The notes beneath the pieces are model-generated. The model worked only from the letters and a program-made list of their open reading frames with translations, was not told the DNA's origin and did no database searches. The position numbers and the translations under genes are program-made. DNA of 64,000 nt from Peteryoungia wuzhouensis (lineage in GTDB: Bacteria > Pseudomonadota > Alphaproteobacteria > Rhizobiales > Rhizobiaceae), in contig NZ_QJRY01000004.1 in assembly GCF_003205195.1 (NCBI RefSeq), positions 62,001-126,000 on the forward strand, given 5' to 3'. Numbering within the stretch: the stretch's first letter is position 1; every line of letters starts with the position of its first letter. Below are positions 27,094-37,968 of this stretch, in pieces.

Positions 27094-28152
27094 TCAACTT
27101 TCCCACCCCACCCATTTCACCCAACGCCCATGAAAATCCGCGCGGCCGATCTCGCGAGTCTCGCCTGATGGCCACAGCGTGAGCAGGATTGCCGCCCCCT
27201 CCGGCTTGCCGTCGGCCTCCAGTTGCAAGCGGGCAAGGGGCGCGGCTTCCGTCGCGCGGCTGCCGGCGTTGGCGATCAGCGCTTCACCTTCGGCCTTCAG
27301 CGCCGGCGGCAGATATTGCCAGGCGATGGTGTGGTAGATCACGTGCGTCAGCCCTGAGCGGGGCGTTGCCAGACGGTGCCGCAGCCAGCCGATGGCATCG
27401 GCCTTTTCGACCTTCAAGCCGCTTTCGGTTGCCATTTCGAGCGCTGCTGCCGTGCGGTCGAGGCGGTCCTGCTGGTCGGCCCAGATATAGGAGAAGAGCC
27501 GCAGGCGGTCGTCTTCAGAGGCTGGGTCGAGCGGGTTCAGGTCGCAGCCGGCGCGGTCGGTGATCTCGATTGCGGCTTGCGGTGGCGGCGGGCCTTCCCA
27601 GCGTGGGGCGAGTTCGACGGCGGAGGCCTTGCCCCAGCGGAAGTTTCCCAGTTGGTTGCGGTAGCGGTCCCATTGCAGGTTCAGCCCCGCACTTGCACCG
27701 ACTTCCGAGAGGATCAGCGGTTTGCCGGTCTGCGCGGCGATGGTCAGGAAGCCGGGGAGCAGGGCGGAGGAACGGCGCACCTCGTTGGTCTGTGGGGCGG
27801 ATTTCAGGCGCTCCAGTATGAAGGCTTCGTCGCGGCGCAAGGCGGCTTCCAAGGCGGCCCAGAGCGTATCATCGTCGGCGGTATGCGGGGGATAGACCGC
27901 CGCCAGGGCTGGGTCCTGGCCGGATCGGACCAGGGCATGCAGTGTGCCGGCCAGCCTGAGTGCCAGCGCATCGCCGGTGCCGTCAGGATTGCCCGGCCAG
28001 CCGAGGACCGTGGCGCCGACGGGCGTCGTATCGGTCAGCCGTTCGGCCGCCAGTGTGCACAGCCGTGCGGTGAAAGGGGAGCCGAGATCGGCGCAGGCCT
28101 TGGCCTGACGGCGGAAACTCTGGCGGATCAGTTCGCTGCGGTCGTCGGTCAT
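27094..28152 (-). CDS. DUF2332-family protein
   Basis: 352 residues, cytosolic, matching the DUF2332 family (function unknown): IRQSFRRQAKACADLGSPF at the start, LILSEVGASAGLNLQWDRY in the middle (a glycine-rich loop like those of methyltransferase-type folds), and VIYHTIAWQYLP later. The ATG at 28152 follows a MaoC gene by 20 bases on the same strand, so the two are probably co-transcribed. Confidence 0.85.
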   Translation of the reverse strand: MTDDRSELIRQSFRRQAKACADLGSPFTARLCTLAAERLTDTTPVGATVLGWPGNPDGTGDALALRLAGTLHALVRSGQDPALAAVYPPHTADDDTLWAALEAALRRDEAFILERLKSAPQTNEVRRSSALLPGFLTIAAQTGKPLILSEVGASAGLNLQWDRYRNQLGNFRWGKASAVELAPRWEGPPPPQAAIEITDRAGCDLNPLDPASEDDRLRLFSYIWADQQDRLDRTAAALEMATESGLKVEKADAIGWLRHRLATPRSGLTHVIYHTIAWQYLPPALKAEGEALIANAGSRATEAAPLARLQLEADGKPEGAAILLTLWPSGETREIGRADFHGRWVKWVGWES

Positions 28153-28172
28153 GGTCTGAGGCGCCTTTCGTG

Positions 28173-28661
28173 TCAGACGCCTTCCGGCCGATCCTTCGGG
28201 TCGAACTGGGAAATCGTGATCCAATCGGCGGTCAGCGCCGGCTTGCGCTCGTCCTCGATCTCGACCGTCACCTCGTAGGTGTTCATCAGCATGCCGGCGC
28301 CGCGAAAGCGGGCTTCGGCGAGCTTGAAGGAGCCGCGAATGCGTTTGCCAGTCTTCACCGGCGACATGAAGCGCAGCTTGTCGAAGCCGTAGTTGATGCC
28401 GAGCGTCTGTTCACGGATCTTGGGCAGGCAGTTGTAGTTCATCGCCGACAGAAGCGAGACCGTCAGGAAACCGTGAGCGATGGTGCCGCCGAAGGGCGTC
28501 TCTGCTGCGGCGCGGATGGGGTCGGTGTGGATGAACTGATGGTCCATGGTGGCGCCGGCGAAGGCGTCGATCATCGGCTGGTCCACCGTGATCCAGTCGG
28601 ATACGCCGACCACGGTGCCGACGAGGCCCGGTACGTCCTTGAGCGAAATCTCTTGCGGCAT
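28173..28661 (-). CDS. MaoC-family (R)-specific enoyl-CoA hydratase-like protein
   Basis: 162 residues of hot-dog fold. The hydratase-2 motif is present: DHQFIHTDPIRAAAETPFGG followed by TIAHGFLTVSL, including the catalytic Asp and His. Family members hydrate enoyl-CoA in fatty-acid or PHA metabolism. The ATG at 28661 gives MPQEISLKDV. Confidence 0.9.
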   Translation of the reverse strand: MPQEISLKDVPGLVGTVVGVSDWITVDQPMIDAFAGATMDHQFIHTDPIRAAAETPFGGTIAHGFLTVSLLSAMNYNCLPKIREQTLGINYGFDKLRFMSPVKTGKRIRGSFKLAEARFRGAGMLMNTYEVTVEIEDERKPALTADWITISQFDPKDRPEGV

Positions 28662-28749
28662 GAAAAGAACCTGATCCTTCAATAATTCCCGCAGGCTACA
28701 GCCGGTTCATGTCAGGCGGAAGAGGCTAACGTCACTGGTCGTCAAAAAC

Positions 28750-30708
28750 TCAGGCTTCGACCCAGAAATCCACGCTGCGGGCCCTCACGCTGATCTTCGC
28801 GGCGCTTCGACCCGTCTCGAGGCGGCGCCATTTGCGTTTGTCTTGTGCGGGGAGCACGAAGTCCTGCGGCTCGGTGGATCGATTGAACAGGGCGGCCACA
28901 CGGCAGTCCTTGCCGGTCTCACGATCGATGGACGCGAGCAGCATCGCGAAGGCGCCGAGATCGGGCGTTTCCCAGTCGGCGACGGTCATGGGCAGCCCCT
29001 CTGTATTCAGCCAGCTGACATCGCCGTTTCCGGTCAGTGTCGAGGTGTCCATGAAGCAGGAGAAACGCTGGCGCATGGCGGCAAGCCGTACGGTGGTTTC
29101 GATCAGCTCCTCGTCCGCCCCAGACCAGTCGAGCCAGGTCAGCGCATTGTCCTGGCAATAGGCATTGTTGTTGCCGCGTTGGCTGCGGCCGAATTCGTCG
29201 CCCGCCGTCAGCATCACGGCGCCGCGGCTGGCAAAGAGGGTCGAGAGCAGGGCTTCGACATCCTGCCGACGTTTCTTCAGGATCGCCTTGTCCGATGTCT
29301 CACCCTCGACCCCGTTGTTCCAGGAATGGTTCTCGTTGTGGCCGTCGCGGTTCTCCTCGCCATTCGCCTCGTTGTGTTTGTGCTCGAAGGAAACGACGTC
29401 GTAGAGCGAGAAGCCGTCATGGGCGGCGATGAAGTTGACGCTGCGGGTCTGGCCGTGGCCGTCATGGGCGAAGAGATCGGCGGAGCCGGCCAGTGCCGTC
29501 GCGAGATCGCCCGTCGTACCAGCGTCACCCCGCCAGTGGCGGCGAAAGGTGTCGCGGGCGCGGTCGTTCCATTCAAGGAAGGCGGGCGGAAAGCGGCCGA
29601 GTTGATAGCCTCCGGGGCCGATATCCCAGGGTTCGGCGATCAGGATGCGGTCTTCCAACACCTCGTCCTCAAGGATGGCTTTCAAGGTCGGCGCGTCCGG
29701 ATGAAAACCGTCCCAGTGGCGGCCCATGATCGGGGCGAGGTCGAAGCGGAAGCCGTCCACTCCTGCCGTAAGGACGAAGTGGCGGAGCGTATCGACAATC
29801 AGTTGCCGGACGAAGGGATGGTCGCAGGCCAGCGTGTTGCCGCAGCCGGTGTCGTTGACCAGCGTGCCGGGATCATCAGCCACATGGCGGAAGAGCGAGC
29901 GGTTGTCGATGCCGCGCAGGGAGAGCGTGGTGCCCAAAACATCGCTTTCGCCGGTGTGGTTGAAGACGAGGTCGAGGATGACGCCGATGCCCTCCGCATG
30001 CAGGGCAGCGACCGTCTCGCGCAATTCCTTCACCCCGCCGGGCACGAGGCGCGGATCGAGCGCCATCATGGCGACGGGATTGTAGCCCCAGCTGTTGGTG
30101 AGGCCGAGCGGGGGCAGGTGGCGTTCGTCGATCCAGGCGGTGATCGGCATCAGTTCGACCATGTCGACGCCGATGCGCCTGAGATGGGCGAGGATGGCGG
30201 GGTGAGCGAGGGCGGATAGCGTGCCGCGTTGAGCCTCGGGCACGCCAGGATGCAGCATGGTCAGCGCCTTGACGTTGACCTCGTAGATGAAGCCGGCGCG
30301 GTCGCCGAGCGGCATCATCGGCTTCAGCGACTTATGGGCCTTGAGGATCGTCTTCGGCATGAGATCCGCAGTGTCGACGCCGAACTGGCCGAGGCCTGGG
30401 TCATAGACGAAGGGGCGGTCGAGTTCGGTGGCGTAGGGGTCGACCAGCAGCTTGGACGGATCGTACCAATGCCCTTGCGCAGGATCATAGGGGCCGTGGA
30501 TGCGGAAGCCGTAGCGGGCGCCTTCCTTGATGCCCGCTGCGAAAACATGGTGCACATCACCGTCACCCCGGCTCATCGGCAGGCGGGAGCGTTCCGTCTG
30601 GCCGTGGTCGTCGAAGAGACAGAGCTCGACGAGACTGGCATGGTGCGACCAGAGGCGGAAATCGGCCCCGGCCTTGCTGAGGATGGCTCCGAGCATCGTT
30701 TCCGTCAT
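28750..30708 (-). CDS. glgX: Glycogen debranching enzyme
   Basis: 652-residue GH13 isoamylase-type enzyme that removes the short limit branches left by glycogen phosphorylase. N-terminal CBM48 (ADFRLWSHHASLVELCLFD), then the (beta/alpha)8 barrel with the conserved sites DLVFNHTGE, nucleophile Asp in GVDGFRFDLAP, acid Glu in LIAEPWD and FIAAHDGFSL. It belongs functionally with the glg genes at 33.6-42.6 kb but is separated from them by the arsenic operon. It starts 79 bases after the arsH stop. Confidence 0.95.
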   Translation of the reverse strand: MTETMLGAILSKAGADFRLWSHHASLVELCLFDDHGQTERSRLPMSRGDGDVHHVFAAGIKEGARYGFRIHGPYDPAQGHWYDPSKLLVDPYATELDRPFVYDPGLGQFGVDTADLMPKTILKAHKSLKPMMPLGDRAGFIYEVNVKALTMLHPGVPEAQRGTLSALAHPAILAHLRRIGVDMVELMPITAWIDERHLPPLGLTNSWGYNPVAMMALDPRLVPGGVKELRETVAALHAEGIGVILDLVFNHTGESDVLGTTLSLRGIDNRSLFRHVADDPGTLVNDTGCGNTLACDHPFVRQLIVDTLRHFVLTAGVDGFRFDLAPIMGRHWDGFHPDAPTLKAILEDEVLEDRILIAEPWDIGPGGYQLGRFPPAFLEWNDRARDTFRRHWRGDAGTTGDLATALAGSADLFAHDGHGQTRSVNFIAAHDGFSLYDVVSFEHKHNEANGEENRDGHNENHSWNNGVEGETSDKAILKKRRQDVEALLSTLFASRGAVMLTAGDEFGRSQRGNNNAYCQDNALTWLDWSGADEELIETTVRLAAMRQRFSCFMDTSTLTGNGDVSWLNTEGLPMTVADWETPDLGAFAMLLASIDRETGKDCRVAALFNRSTEPQDFVLPAQDKRKWRRLETGRSAAKISVRARSVDFWVEA

Positions 30709-30787
30709 GGGTCGCCTCGCGGTCCGGTTGATTCGCTCGCCTCAGGGAACAATAGCAGGCGGCGCGCCATCGGCCAGAGCGGTTGGC

Positions 30788-31498
30788 TTACATGGCCTTG
30801 AGGTTCACCGCTTTCACCGCCGCTTCCTTGCGTTCGCTGTAGCGATCGGTGAGGTAACCCGAGATATCGCGCGTCAAAAGCGTGAACTTGACCAGCTCCT
30901 CGCAGACGTCGACGACACGCTCGTAATAGGACGAGGGTTTCATCCGGCCGTTGCCGTCGAATTCCTGCCAGGCCTTGGCGACGGAAGACTGGTTGGGGAT
31001 GGTGATCATGCGCATCCAGCGGCCGAGCAGGCGCATGGCGTTGACCGCATTGAAGGACTGCGATCCGCCGGAAACCTGCATCACGGCGAGCGTCTTGCCC
31101 TGGGTCGGGCGGATGGCGCCGATCGACAAGGGGATCCAGTCGATCTGCGCCTTCATGATTCCGGTCAGCGTGCCGTGACGCTCGGGGCTCACCCAGACCT
31201 GGCCCTCGGACCATTCGGAGAGGTCGCGCAATTCCTGCACCTTGGGATGGTTCACCGGTGCATCGTCGGGGAGCGGCAGGCCGGACGGGTCAAAGACCTT
31301 CACCTCGGCGCCGAAATGTTCGAGCAGGCGCTTGGCTTCCATGGCGAGCAGGCGGCTGAAAGAGACTTGCCGCAGCGAGCCATAGAGGATCAGGATGCGC
31401 GGCTTGTGCGTCGAGAAGGGGCGGCGCAGCGCCTCGGGGTCCGGCAGGCGCAGGTAATCGGGATCGGCAGCGGGGAGGTCTATCTTCGCGTCAGACAA
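30788..31498 (-). CDS. arsH: ArsH, NADPH-dependent organoarsenical oxidase
   Basis: 236 residues. The flavodoxin-like FMN site [20 protein letters not shown] and [20 protein letters not shown] are diagnostic of ArsH, an FMN enzyme that oxidises toxic trivalent methylarsenicals to pentavalent forms. A TTG start at 31498, preceded by GGAGGG at good spacing and overlapping the arsC stop by 8 bases, gives [20 protein letters not shown]; the ATG six codons earlier falls inside the ribosome-binding site. Last gene of the ars operon. Confidence 0.93.
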   Translation of the reverse strand: MSDAKIDLPAADPDYLRLPDPEALRRPFSTHKPRILILYGSLRQVSFSRLLAMEAKRLLEHFGAEVKVFDPSGLPLPDDAPVNHPKVQELRDLSEWSEGQVWVSPERHGTLTGIMKAQIDWIPLSIGAIRPTQGKTLAVMQVSGGSQSFNAVNAMRLLGRWMRMITIPNQSSVAKAWQEFDGNGRMKPSSYYERVVDVCEELVKFTLLTRDISGYLTDRYSERKEAAVKAVNLKAM

Positions 31499-31916
31499 TG
31501 CGCTTGCCCTCCGCATCGAGCACGGCTTCGCCGTCTTCCTTGACGAAGGCGCTGATGAAGGCGTCCGGGGCCAAGATGTCGAGCACCACTTCGGACGGGC
31601 GGCAGAGGCGGGTGCCGATCTCGGTGACAACAAGCGGACGGTTGATCAGGATCGGCGTCGCGATCATCGCGTCGAGCAGCTGGTCGTCCGAGAGGGCGGG
31701 ATCGGCAAGGCCGAGTTCCTCATAGGGTGTGCCCTTTTCGCGGATCGCCTCGCGTACGGAGAGGCCGGCGTCGGCGATCATCTTGGCCAGTGCTTCCTTG
31801 CTCGGCGGGGTCTTCAGATATTCGATGACCGTGGGCTCGATGCCGGCGTGGCGGATGAGGTCGAGCGTGTTGCGCGAGGTGCCGCAGGCAGGATTGTGAT
31901 AAATGGTGACGGTCAT
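31491..31916 (-). CDS. arsC: Glutaredoxin-dependent arsenate reductase
   Basis: 141 residues, R773/E. coli-type ArsC. The catalytic Cys11 lies in [13 protein letters not shown], and [21 protein letters not shown] holds the arsenic-contacting Arg residues. It reduces arsenate to arsenite using glutathione and glutaredoxin. It overlaps aqpS by 4 bases and arsH by 8. The operon also holds a second, unrelated arsenate reductase. Confidence 0.95.
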   Translation of the reverse strand: MTVTIYHNPACGTSRNTLDLIRHAGIEPTVIEYLKTPPSKEALAKMIADAGLSVREAIREKGTPYEELGLADPALSDDQLLDAMIATPILINRPLVVTEIGTRLCRPSEVVLDILAPDAFISAFVKEDGEAVLDAEGKRIV

Positions 31917-32614
31917 GGACGTTCCGTTCCTTCGGGTATGATCGGGGGGATTTGATTGCGGCTCTCGGCGAAGAGCCATGAGGCGAGAGCGGCAGCGATC
32001 AGCGCGCCGGCCACCTGGGCGAGGATGAAGCCTGTCAGATCGATCGGACGGATGCCGGCAAAGGTATTGGTCAGGCTGCGGGCGATGGCCACTGCCGGAT
32101 TGGCGAAGGAGGTCGAGGCGGTGAACCAGTAGGCGGCCGTGATGTAGAGGCCGACCAGCATGGGGATGGCGTCTGCCTTGAAGCGCAACCCGCCGAGGAT
32201 GGTGAGGAGCAGGCCTAAGGTTGCCACCGCCTCCGCCGTCCATTGCGCCGATCCCGTGCGAACTGTCTCCGAGACCTGGAAGATCGGTAGCTCGAACATG
32301 GCATGGGCGATGAGCGTGCCGGCAATGCCGCCAAGGATCTGGGCGAGCATGTAAGGCAGAACGGCTGCCCTCTCCAGCTCCTTGCGCAGGGCAAAGACGA
32401 GGGTCACAGCCGGGTTGAAATGGGCGCCGGAGATCGGTCCCAGAATGGTGATCAGCACGAAGAGGATGGCGCCGGTCGGGATCGTGTTGCCGAGCAGGGA
32501 GACCGCGACATCGTCGGAGAGGCGGTCGGCCATGATGCCTGAGCCGACGACGGTTGCGACAAGGATTGCGGTGCCGAGCGCCTCGGCAGTCAGGCGGCGG
32601 GTCAGCTCGACCAT
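31913..32614 (-). CDS. aqpS: Aquaglyceroporin of the arsenic operon
   Basis: About 233 residues, six helices and two half-helix NPA signatures, GAHFNPAVTL and SFANPAVAI. The second NPA is followed by Val instead of the Arg usual in the selectivity filter, as described for Sinorhizobium AqpS, which lets arsenite made by ArsC leave the cell down its gradient in place of an ArsB or Acr3 pump. No pump gene is present here. Starts: ATG at 32614, or TTG at 32623 overlapping the upstream stop; the choice is uncertain. Confidence 0.93.
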   Translation of the reverse strand: MVELTRRLTAEALGTAILVATVVGSGIMADRLSDDVAVSLLGNTIPTGAILFVLITILGPISGAHFNPAVTLVFALRKELERAAVLPYMLAQILGGIAGTLIAHAMFELPIFQVSETVRTGSAQWTAEAVATLGLLLTILGGLRFKADAIPMLVGLYITAAYWFTASTSFANPAVAIARSLTNTFAGIRPIDLTGFILAQVAGALIAAALASWLFAESRNQIPPIIPEGTERP

Positions 32615-32619
32615 GCGTC

Positions 32620-33129
32620 TCAATCCGCCTTCGAGGTGTCGCTGCCGATCTCATTCAGCCGCTTCTGCAGCGAAAGCTTGTCGAGGCTCGTCATCGGCAG
32701 GCTGACGAAGATCGAAATGCGGTGGTTGAGCATGCGATAGGCTTCGGCGAAGGCAAAGTGCTTCTCCGCTTCCGTACCGTCTGCGGCAGCCGGGTCGGGA
32801 ACGCCCCAATGGGCGGTCATCGGCTGGCCCGGCCAGACAGGACAGGCTTCGGCGGCCGCGTTGTCGCAGACGGTGAAGACGAAATCGAGCTGGGGCGCGC
32901 CGGGTACTGCGAACTCGTCCCAGTTCTTCGAGCGGGCGAAGCTCGTGTCGTAGTTCATGCCCTTCAGAAGCTGCAGCGTGTAGGGGTGGACTTCGCCCTT
33001 CGGCTGAGAGCCGGCTGAATAGGCCTTGAACTTGCCCTGGCCAAGACGGTTGAGGAGCGCTTCTGCGATAATCGAGCGGGCTGAATTGCCGGTGCAGAGG
33101 AAGAGCACGTTGTAGACCTTGTCGGACAT
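32620..33129 (-). CDS. arsC: Low-molecular-weight phosphatase-type arsenate reductase
   Basis: 169 residues. The P-loop CTGNSARS (Cys12 to Arg18) is at the N-terminus, further Cys at 88 and 96 (FTVCDNAAAEACPVWPG) are placed like the shuttle pair of thioredoxin-linked ArsC, and Asp112 in VPDPA is the general acid. It is an arsenate reductase of a fold unrelated to the glutaredoxin-type ArsC two genes downstream. Located 10 bases after arsR. Confidence 0.92.
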   Translation of the reverse strand: MSDKVYNVLFLCTGNSARSIIAEALLNRLGQGKFKAYSAGSQPKGEVHPYTLQLLKGMNYDTSFARSKNWDEFAVPGAPQLDFVFTVCDNAAAEACPVWPGQPMTAHWGVPDPAAADGTEAEKHFAFAEAYRMLNHRISIFVSLPMTSLDKLSLQKRLNEIGSDTSKAD

Positions 33130-33139
33130 GGCCGGTCTC

Positions 33140-33499
33140 TCAGTTGGGGCGGGTGACTTCGAGGGTGGGTGAACAGCAGGCGAGATCGTCGATCAGCGGC
33201 TGGCAAAGGCTGGCATTGCCGCCGCAGCAATCCTTAAGCAGGTAAAGGGCAACGGCGCGGAAGCGGTCGAGATCGGCGCGGTAGATGATCGAGCGGCTCT
33301 GGCGCTCGCCGGTGACGAGGCCTGCCTGGGAAAGCGTCGACAGATGCGCCGACATGGTGTTCTGCGGCACGCCGATCAGGCGGGCGAGTTCACCGGCGGG
33401 AATACCGTCGGGTTCGTGCGCCACCAGCAGGCGAAAGGTCTGCAGCCGGGTCGGTTGAGCCAGGGCGGCGAGGGCCGCGATTGTCGATTTTTCATCCAT
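33140..33499 (-). CDS. arsR: ArsR-family arsenic-responsive repressor
   Basis: 119 residues: winged helix-turn-helix with GELARLIGVPQNTMSAHLST as recognition region. The C-terminal part has several Cys (KDCCGGNASLCQ and LACCSP), which could form the As(III) site; the classical ELCVCDL site in the helix is absent, so the sensor is of a C-terminal type. It heads the ars operon, and a perfect-arm dyad lies directly upstream of its start codon. Confidence 0.93.
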   Translation of the reverse strand: MDEKSTIAALAALAQPTRLQTFRLLVAHEPDGIPAGELARLIGVPQNTMSAHLSTLSQAGLVTGERQSRSIIYRADLDRFRAVALYLLKDCCGGNASLCQPLIDDLACCSPTLEVTRPN

Positions 33500-33519
33500 A
33501 TATCCAGAATATTGGATAT
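33500..33519. promoter_or_regulatory. ArsR operator
   Basis: ATATCCA-N6-TGGATAT, perfect 7-bp arms ending one base from the arsR ATG. Binding would block both promoter clearance and translation start; the only Shine-Dalgarno-like bases (GGAT) lie inside the dyad. Confidence 0.8.
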
Positions 33520-33553
33520 GAGCATGGAGTCAATCGGGGTCACGCTGCTGGCA

Positions 33554-33586
33554 AAGAAAAACCCCGGTGTCGAAGACGCCGGGGTT
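33554..33586 (-). terminator. Terminator of the glgP-glgB-glgC-glgA-pgm operon
   Basis: Minus strand: 12-bp stem AACCCCGGCGTC / GACACCGGGGTT with a 3-base loop and a T-rich tail, about 30 bases past the pgm stop. It separates the glycogen operon from arsR and glgX. Confidence 0.88.
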
Positions 33587-33615
33587 CCGATGTTTGAGCG
33601 AAGGCCTCGATGTGG

Positions 33616-35247
<1,632 letters not shown>

Positions 35248-36687
35248 TTACTGGCCTTTCGAGACGAGGCGTTGATAGAGTTCGGCATAGGTCGCGGCGC
35301 TCCTGATCCAGGAGACGTCGGACTTCATGCCCTGCTTCTGCATCTGCGACCAGAGACCCTGGTCACTGTACAGGCGCAAAGTGCGGTGGATTGCGCGGCG
35401 CAGCGCGTCGGTGGTCACAGGTGCGAACTGAACACCCGTTGCGACACCGGCGGCGAGAGCCGCTTCATTGGCGTCGATGATGGTGTCGGCGAGGCCGCCG
35501 GTGCGGGCGACGAGCGGAATGCAGCCATACCGCAGCGCGTAGAGCTGGGTGAGGCCGCAGGGCTCGAAGCGCGAGGGCACGAGAATGATGTCGGAGCCCG
35601 CCTGCATGAGATGCGAGAGTTTTTCGTCATAACCCAGGACCATGCCGACGCGGCCGCGATTGTGGGCGGCGGCATGCTGGAGGGCGGCTTCGATCTCGCT
35701 GTCGCCCGAGCCGAGGATGGCGAGCTTGCCGCCATGCGCCACGATGTCGTCGATCACGGCGGGCAGCAGGTCGAGGCCCTTTTGCCAGGTGAGGCGGGAG
35801 ACGACGCAGAAGATCGGCCCGTCATCGCTGTCGAGGCCAAAGCGCTCCAGGAGCGCCGCGCGGTTTCCGCCGCGTTTCTTCAGGTTTGCCGCAGAATAGC
35901 CCGCCGGCAGCAGCGCATCGGCGGCCGGGTTCCAGACATCGGCGTCGATGCCGTTGACGATGCCGTAGAGATCGTCCGCGCGGCTTGCGATCAGTCCCTC
36001 CAGGCCCATGCCGAATTCCGCCGTCAGGATCTCTTCCGCATAGGACGGGCTGACGGTGGAGACGGCGTGGGCCGTGATGATGCCGCTCTTCAGGTAGCTC
36101 AGCGTGCCGTAATACTCGAGCGCTTCGTAGAAGGCATGGCCGGGCAGTTCGAGATAGGGAAAGAGCGAGCCGGCGAACTGGCCCTGGAAGGCGATGTTGT
36201 GAATGGTGATGAGGCTCGGGACCTCGGGCGTTTCGGCATAACGCATGTAGACCGGAACGAGCGCACTCTGCCAGTCATGCACATGGACGAGGTCAGGCCT
36301 GAAATCCGGCAGAATGCCGGCGGCAATCTCCGCGCCGGCCTTGGACAGCACGGCAAAACGCTTCCAGTTATCTGGATAATCGCGGCCATGGGTATCGAGA
36401 TAGGGGCCGCCCGAGCGCTCGTAGAGCTGCGGGCAGTCGAGAATGAGCAGATCCAGCCCCTCATGACGGACCGAAAGCAGGGTCGCGTGTTCATCAAGCA
36501 GGTTCTCGAATTCGTGAACCTTCTTCGGTGCCTTGACTGCCTTCATGACCGCCGGGTAGCCGGGGATGAGGGTTTTCGTTTCCACCCCATGGGCGGAAAG
36601 CGCCAAGGGCAGGGCGCCGGCCACATCGGCAAGGCCCCCTGTCTTGATCAGCGGGTAGAGTTCGGAGGCAACCGAAAGGACCTTCAT
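35248..36687 (-). CDS. glgA: Glycogen synthase (ADP-glucose)
   Basis: 479 residues, GT5 family. It transfers glucose from ADP-glucose to the growing alpha-1,4 chain. The ADP-glucose-binding KTGGLADV motif is at residues 15-22, [10 protein letters not shown] and the C-terminal [17 protein letters not shown] with catalytic Glu residues and a late TGGLADT are all intact. The ATG at 36687 gives [18 protein letters not shown], the standard start; it lies 8 bases after glgC. Confidence 0.96.
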   Translation of the reverse strand: MKVLSVASELYPLIKTGGLADVAGALPLALSAHGVETKTLIPGYPAVMKAVKAPKKVHEFENLLDEHATLLSVRHEGLDLLILDCPQLYERSGGPYLDTHGRDYPDNWKRFAVLSKAGAEIAAGILPDFRPDLVHVHDWQSALVPVYMRYAETPEVPSLITIHNIAFQGQFAGSLFPYLELPGHAFYEALEYYGTLSYLKSGIITAHAVSTVSPSYAEEILTAEFGMGLEGLIASRADDLYGIVNGIDADVWNPAADALLPAGYSAANLKKRGGNRAALLERFGLDSDDGPIFCVVSRLTWQKGLDLLPAVIDDIVAHGGKLAILGSGDSEIEAALQHAAAHNRGRVGMVLGYDEKLSHLMQAGSDIILVPSRFEPCGLTQLYALRYGCIPLVARTGGLADTIIDANEAALAAGVATGVQFAPVTTDALRRAIHRTLRLYSDQGLWSQMQKQGMKSDVSWIRSAATYAELYQRLVSKGQ

Positions 36688-36695
36688 TTCCGTGT

Positions 36696-37955
36696 CTAAC
36701 CCAGTTTGTCGAGCATCGCCTGGGTGATCAGGCAAATGCCATTCTCACTGCGGCGGAAACGCTTGGCGTCCATTTCCGGATCTTCCCCGACGATCAGGCC
36801 TTCGGGGATCACCACGCCGTGGTCAATGACGACATTGGTCAGGCGTGCATGCCGCCCGATCTGCACCTTCGGCAGGACAACGGCGCCCTCAAGGCGGGAA
36901 TAGGAATTGGCCCGCACGCCGGTGAACAGCAGGCTCTTGTAGAGCGACGAGCCGGAGATGATGCAGTCGCCGGAGACGAGCGAGGAGATCGCCGAGCCGC
37001 GTCGGCCTTCGTCGTCGTGAACGAACTTGGCGGGCGGGGTGATCTCGGAATAGGTCCAGATCGGCCAGCTCTTGTCGTAGAGATCAAGCTCGGGGACGAT
37101 GTCGGTCAGGTCGATATTGGCCTGCCAATAGGCATCGATCGTGCCGACGTCGCGCCAGTAGGGTTCGCGCTCGAAGTCCGAGCGGACGCAGGACTGGGCG
37201 AAGCGGTGGGCGACGGCCTTGCCGCTCTTGACCACGTAAGGGATGATGTCCTTGCCGAAGTCGCGGCTTGAATCGGGGTCGGCGGCGTCGCGGCGCAGCA
37301 GTTCCATCAGGAACTTGGTGTGGAAGACGTAGATGCCCATCGAGGCCAGCGCCAGATCCGGGTTGCCCGGAATGCCCGGCGGGTCTGCGGGCTTTTCGAC
37401 GAAATCGATGATCCGGTCGGTTCCATCAACATGCATGACGCCGAAGCCGGTCGCTTCCATGCGCGGCACTTCCAGGCAGCCGATGGTCACATCGGCGCCG
37501 GAGGTGACGTGCTGCTGGAGCATCTGCTCGTAGTCCATCTTGTAGATGTGGTCGCCGGCGAGGATGACCATGTATTCCGGCGCATAGGATTCTATGATGT
37601 CGGCGTTCTGGTAGACGGCGTCGGCCGTGCCTTCATACCACTGGGTTTCGGAGACGCGCTGGGAGGCGGGCAGGATGTCGAAGCTCTCGTTGCGCTCGGG
37701 ACGGAAGAAGTTCCAGCCGAGCTGCAGGTGACGGATCAGCGAGTGGGCCTTGTACTGGGTGGCGACGCCGATGCGGCGGATGCCGGAGTTGAGCGCATTC
37801 GACAGGGCGAAATCGATGATGCGGGCCTTGCCGCCGAAATAGACGGCCGGTTTGGCGCGGCGGTCCGTCAGTTCCTTGAGGCGGCTTCCGCGACCACCGG
37901 CCAGCACATAGGCCATGGCATCGCGCGACAGGCTTTTTGTTCTCTTTTCCGTCAT
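36696..37955 (-). CDS. glgC: Glucose-1-phosphate adenylyltransferase
   Basis: 419 residues. It makes ADP-glucose, the committed and regulated step of glycogen synthesis. Nucleotide motif [20 protein letters not shown], substrate motifs [12 protein letters not shown] and FVEKPA, and a C-terminal left-handed beta-helix are present. The start is 13 bases after glgB on the minus strand. Agrobacterium-type enzymes of this kind respond to fructose-6-phosphate and pyruvate. Confidence 0.97.
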   Translation of the reverse strand: MTEKRTKSLSRDAMAYVLAGGRGSRLKELTDRRAKPAVYFGGKARIIDFALSNALNSGIRRIGVATQYKAHSLIRHLQLGWNFFRPERNESFDILPASQRVSETQWYEGTADAVYQNADIIESYAPEYMVILAGDHIYKMDYEQMLQQHVTSGADVTIGCLEVPRMEATGFGVMHVDGTDRIIDFVEKPADPPGIPGNPDLALASMGIYVFHTKFLMELLRRDAADPDSSRDFGKDIIPYVVKSGKAVAHRFAQSCVRSDFEREPYWRDVGTIDAYWQANIDLTDIVPELDLYDKSWPIWTYSEITPPAKFVHDDEGRRGSAISSLVSGDCIISGSSLYKSLLFTGVRANSYSRLEGAVVLPKVQIGRHARLTNVVIDHGVVIPEGLIVGEDPEMDAKRFRRSENGICLITQAMLDKLG

Positions 37956-37968
37956 TGTTATCCTCCCC

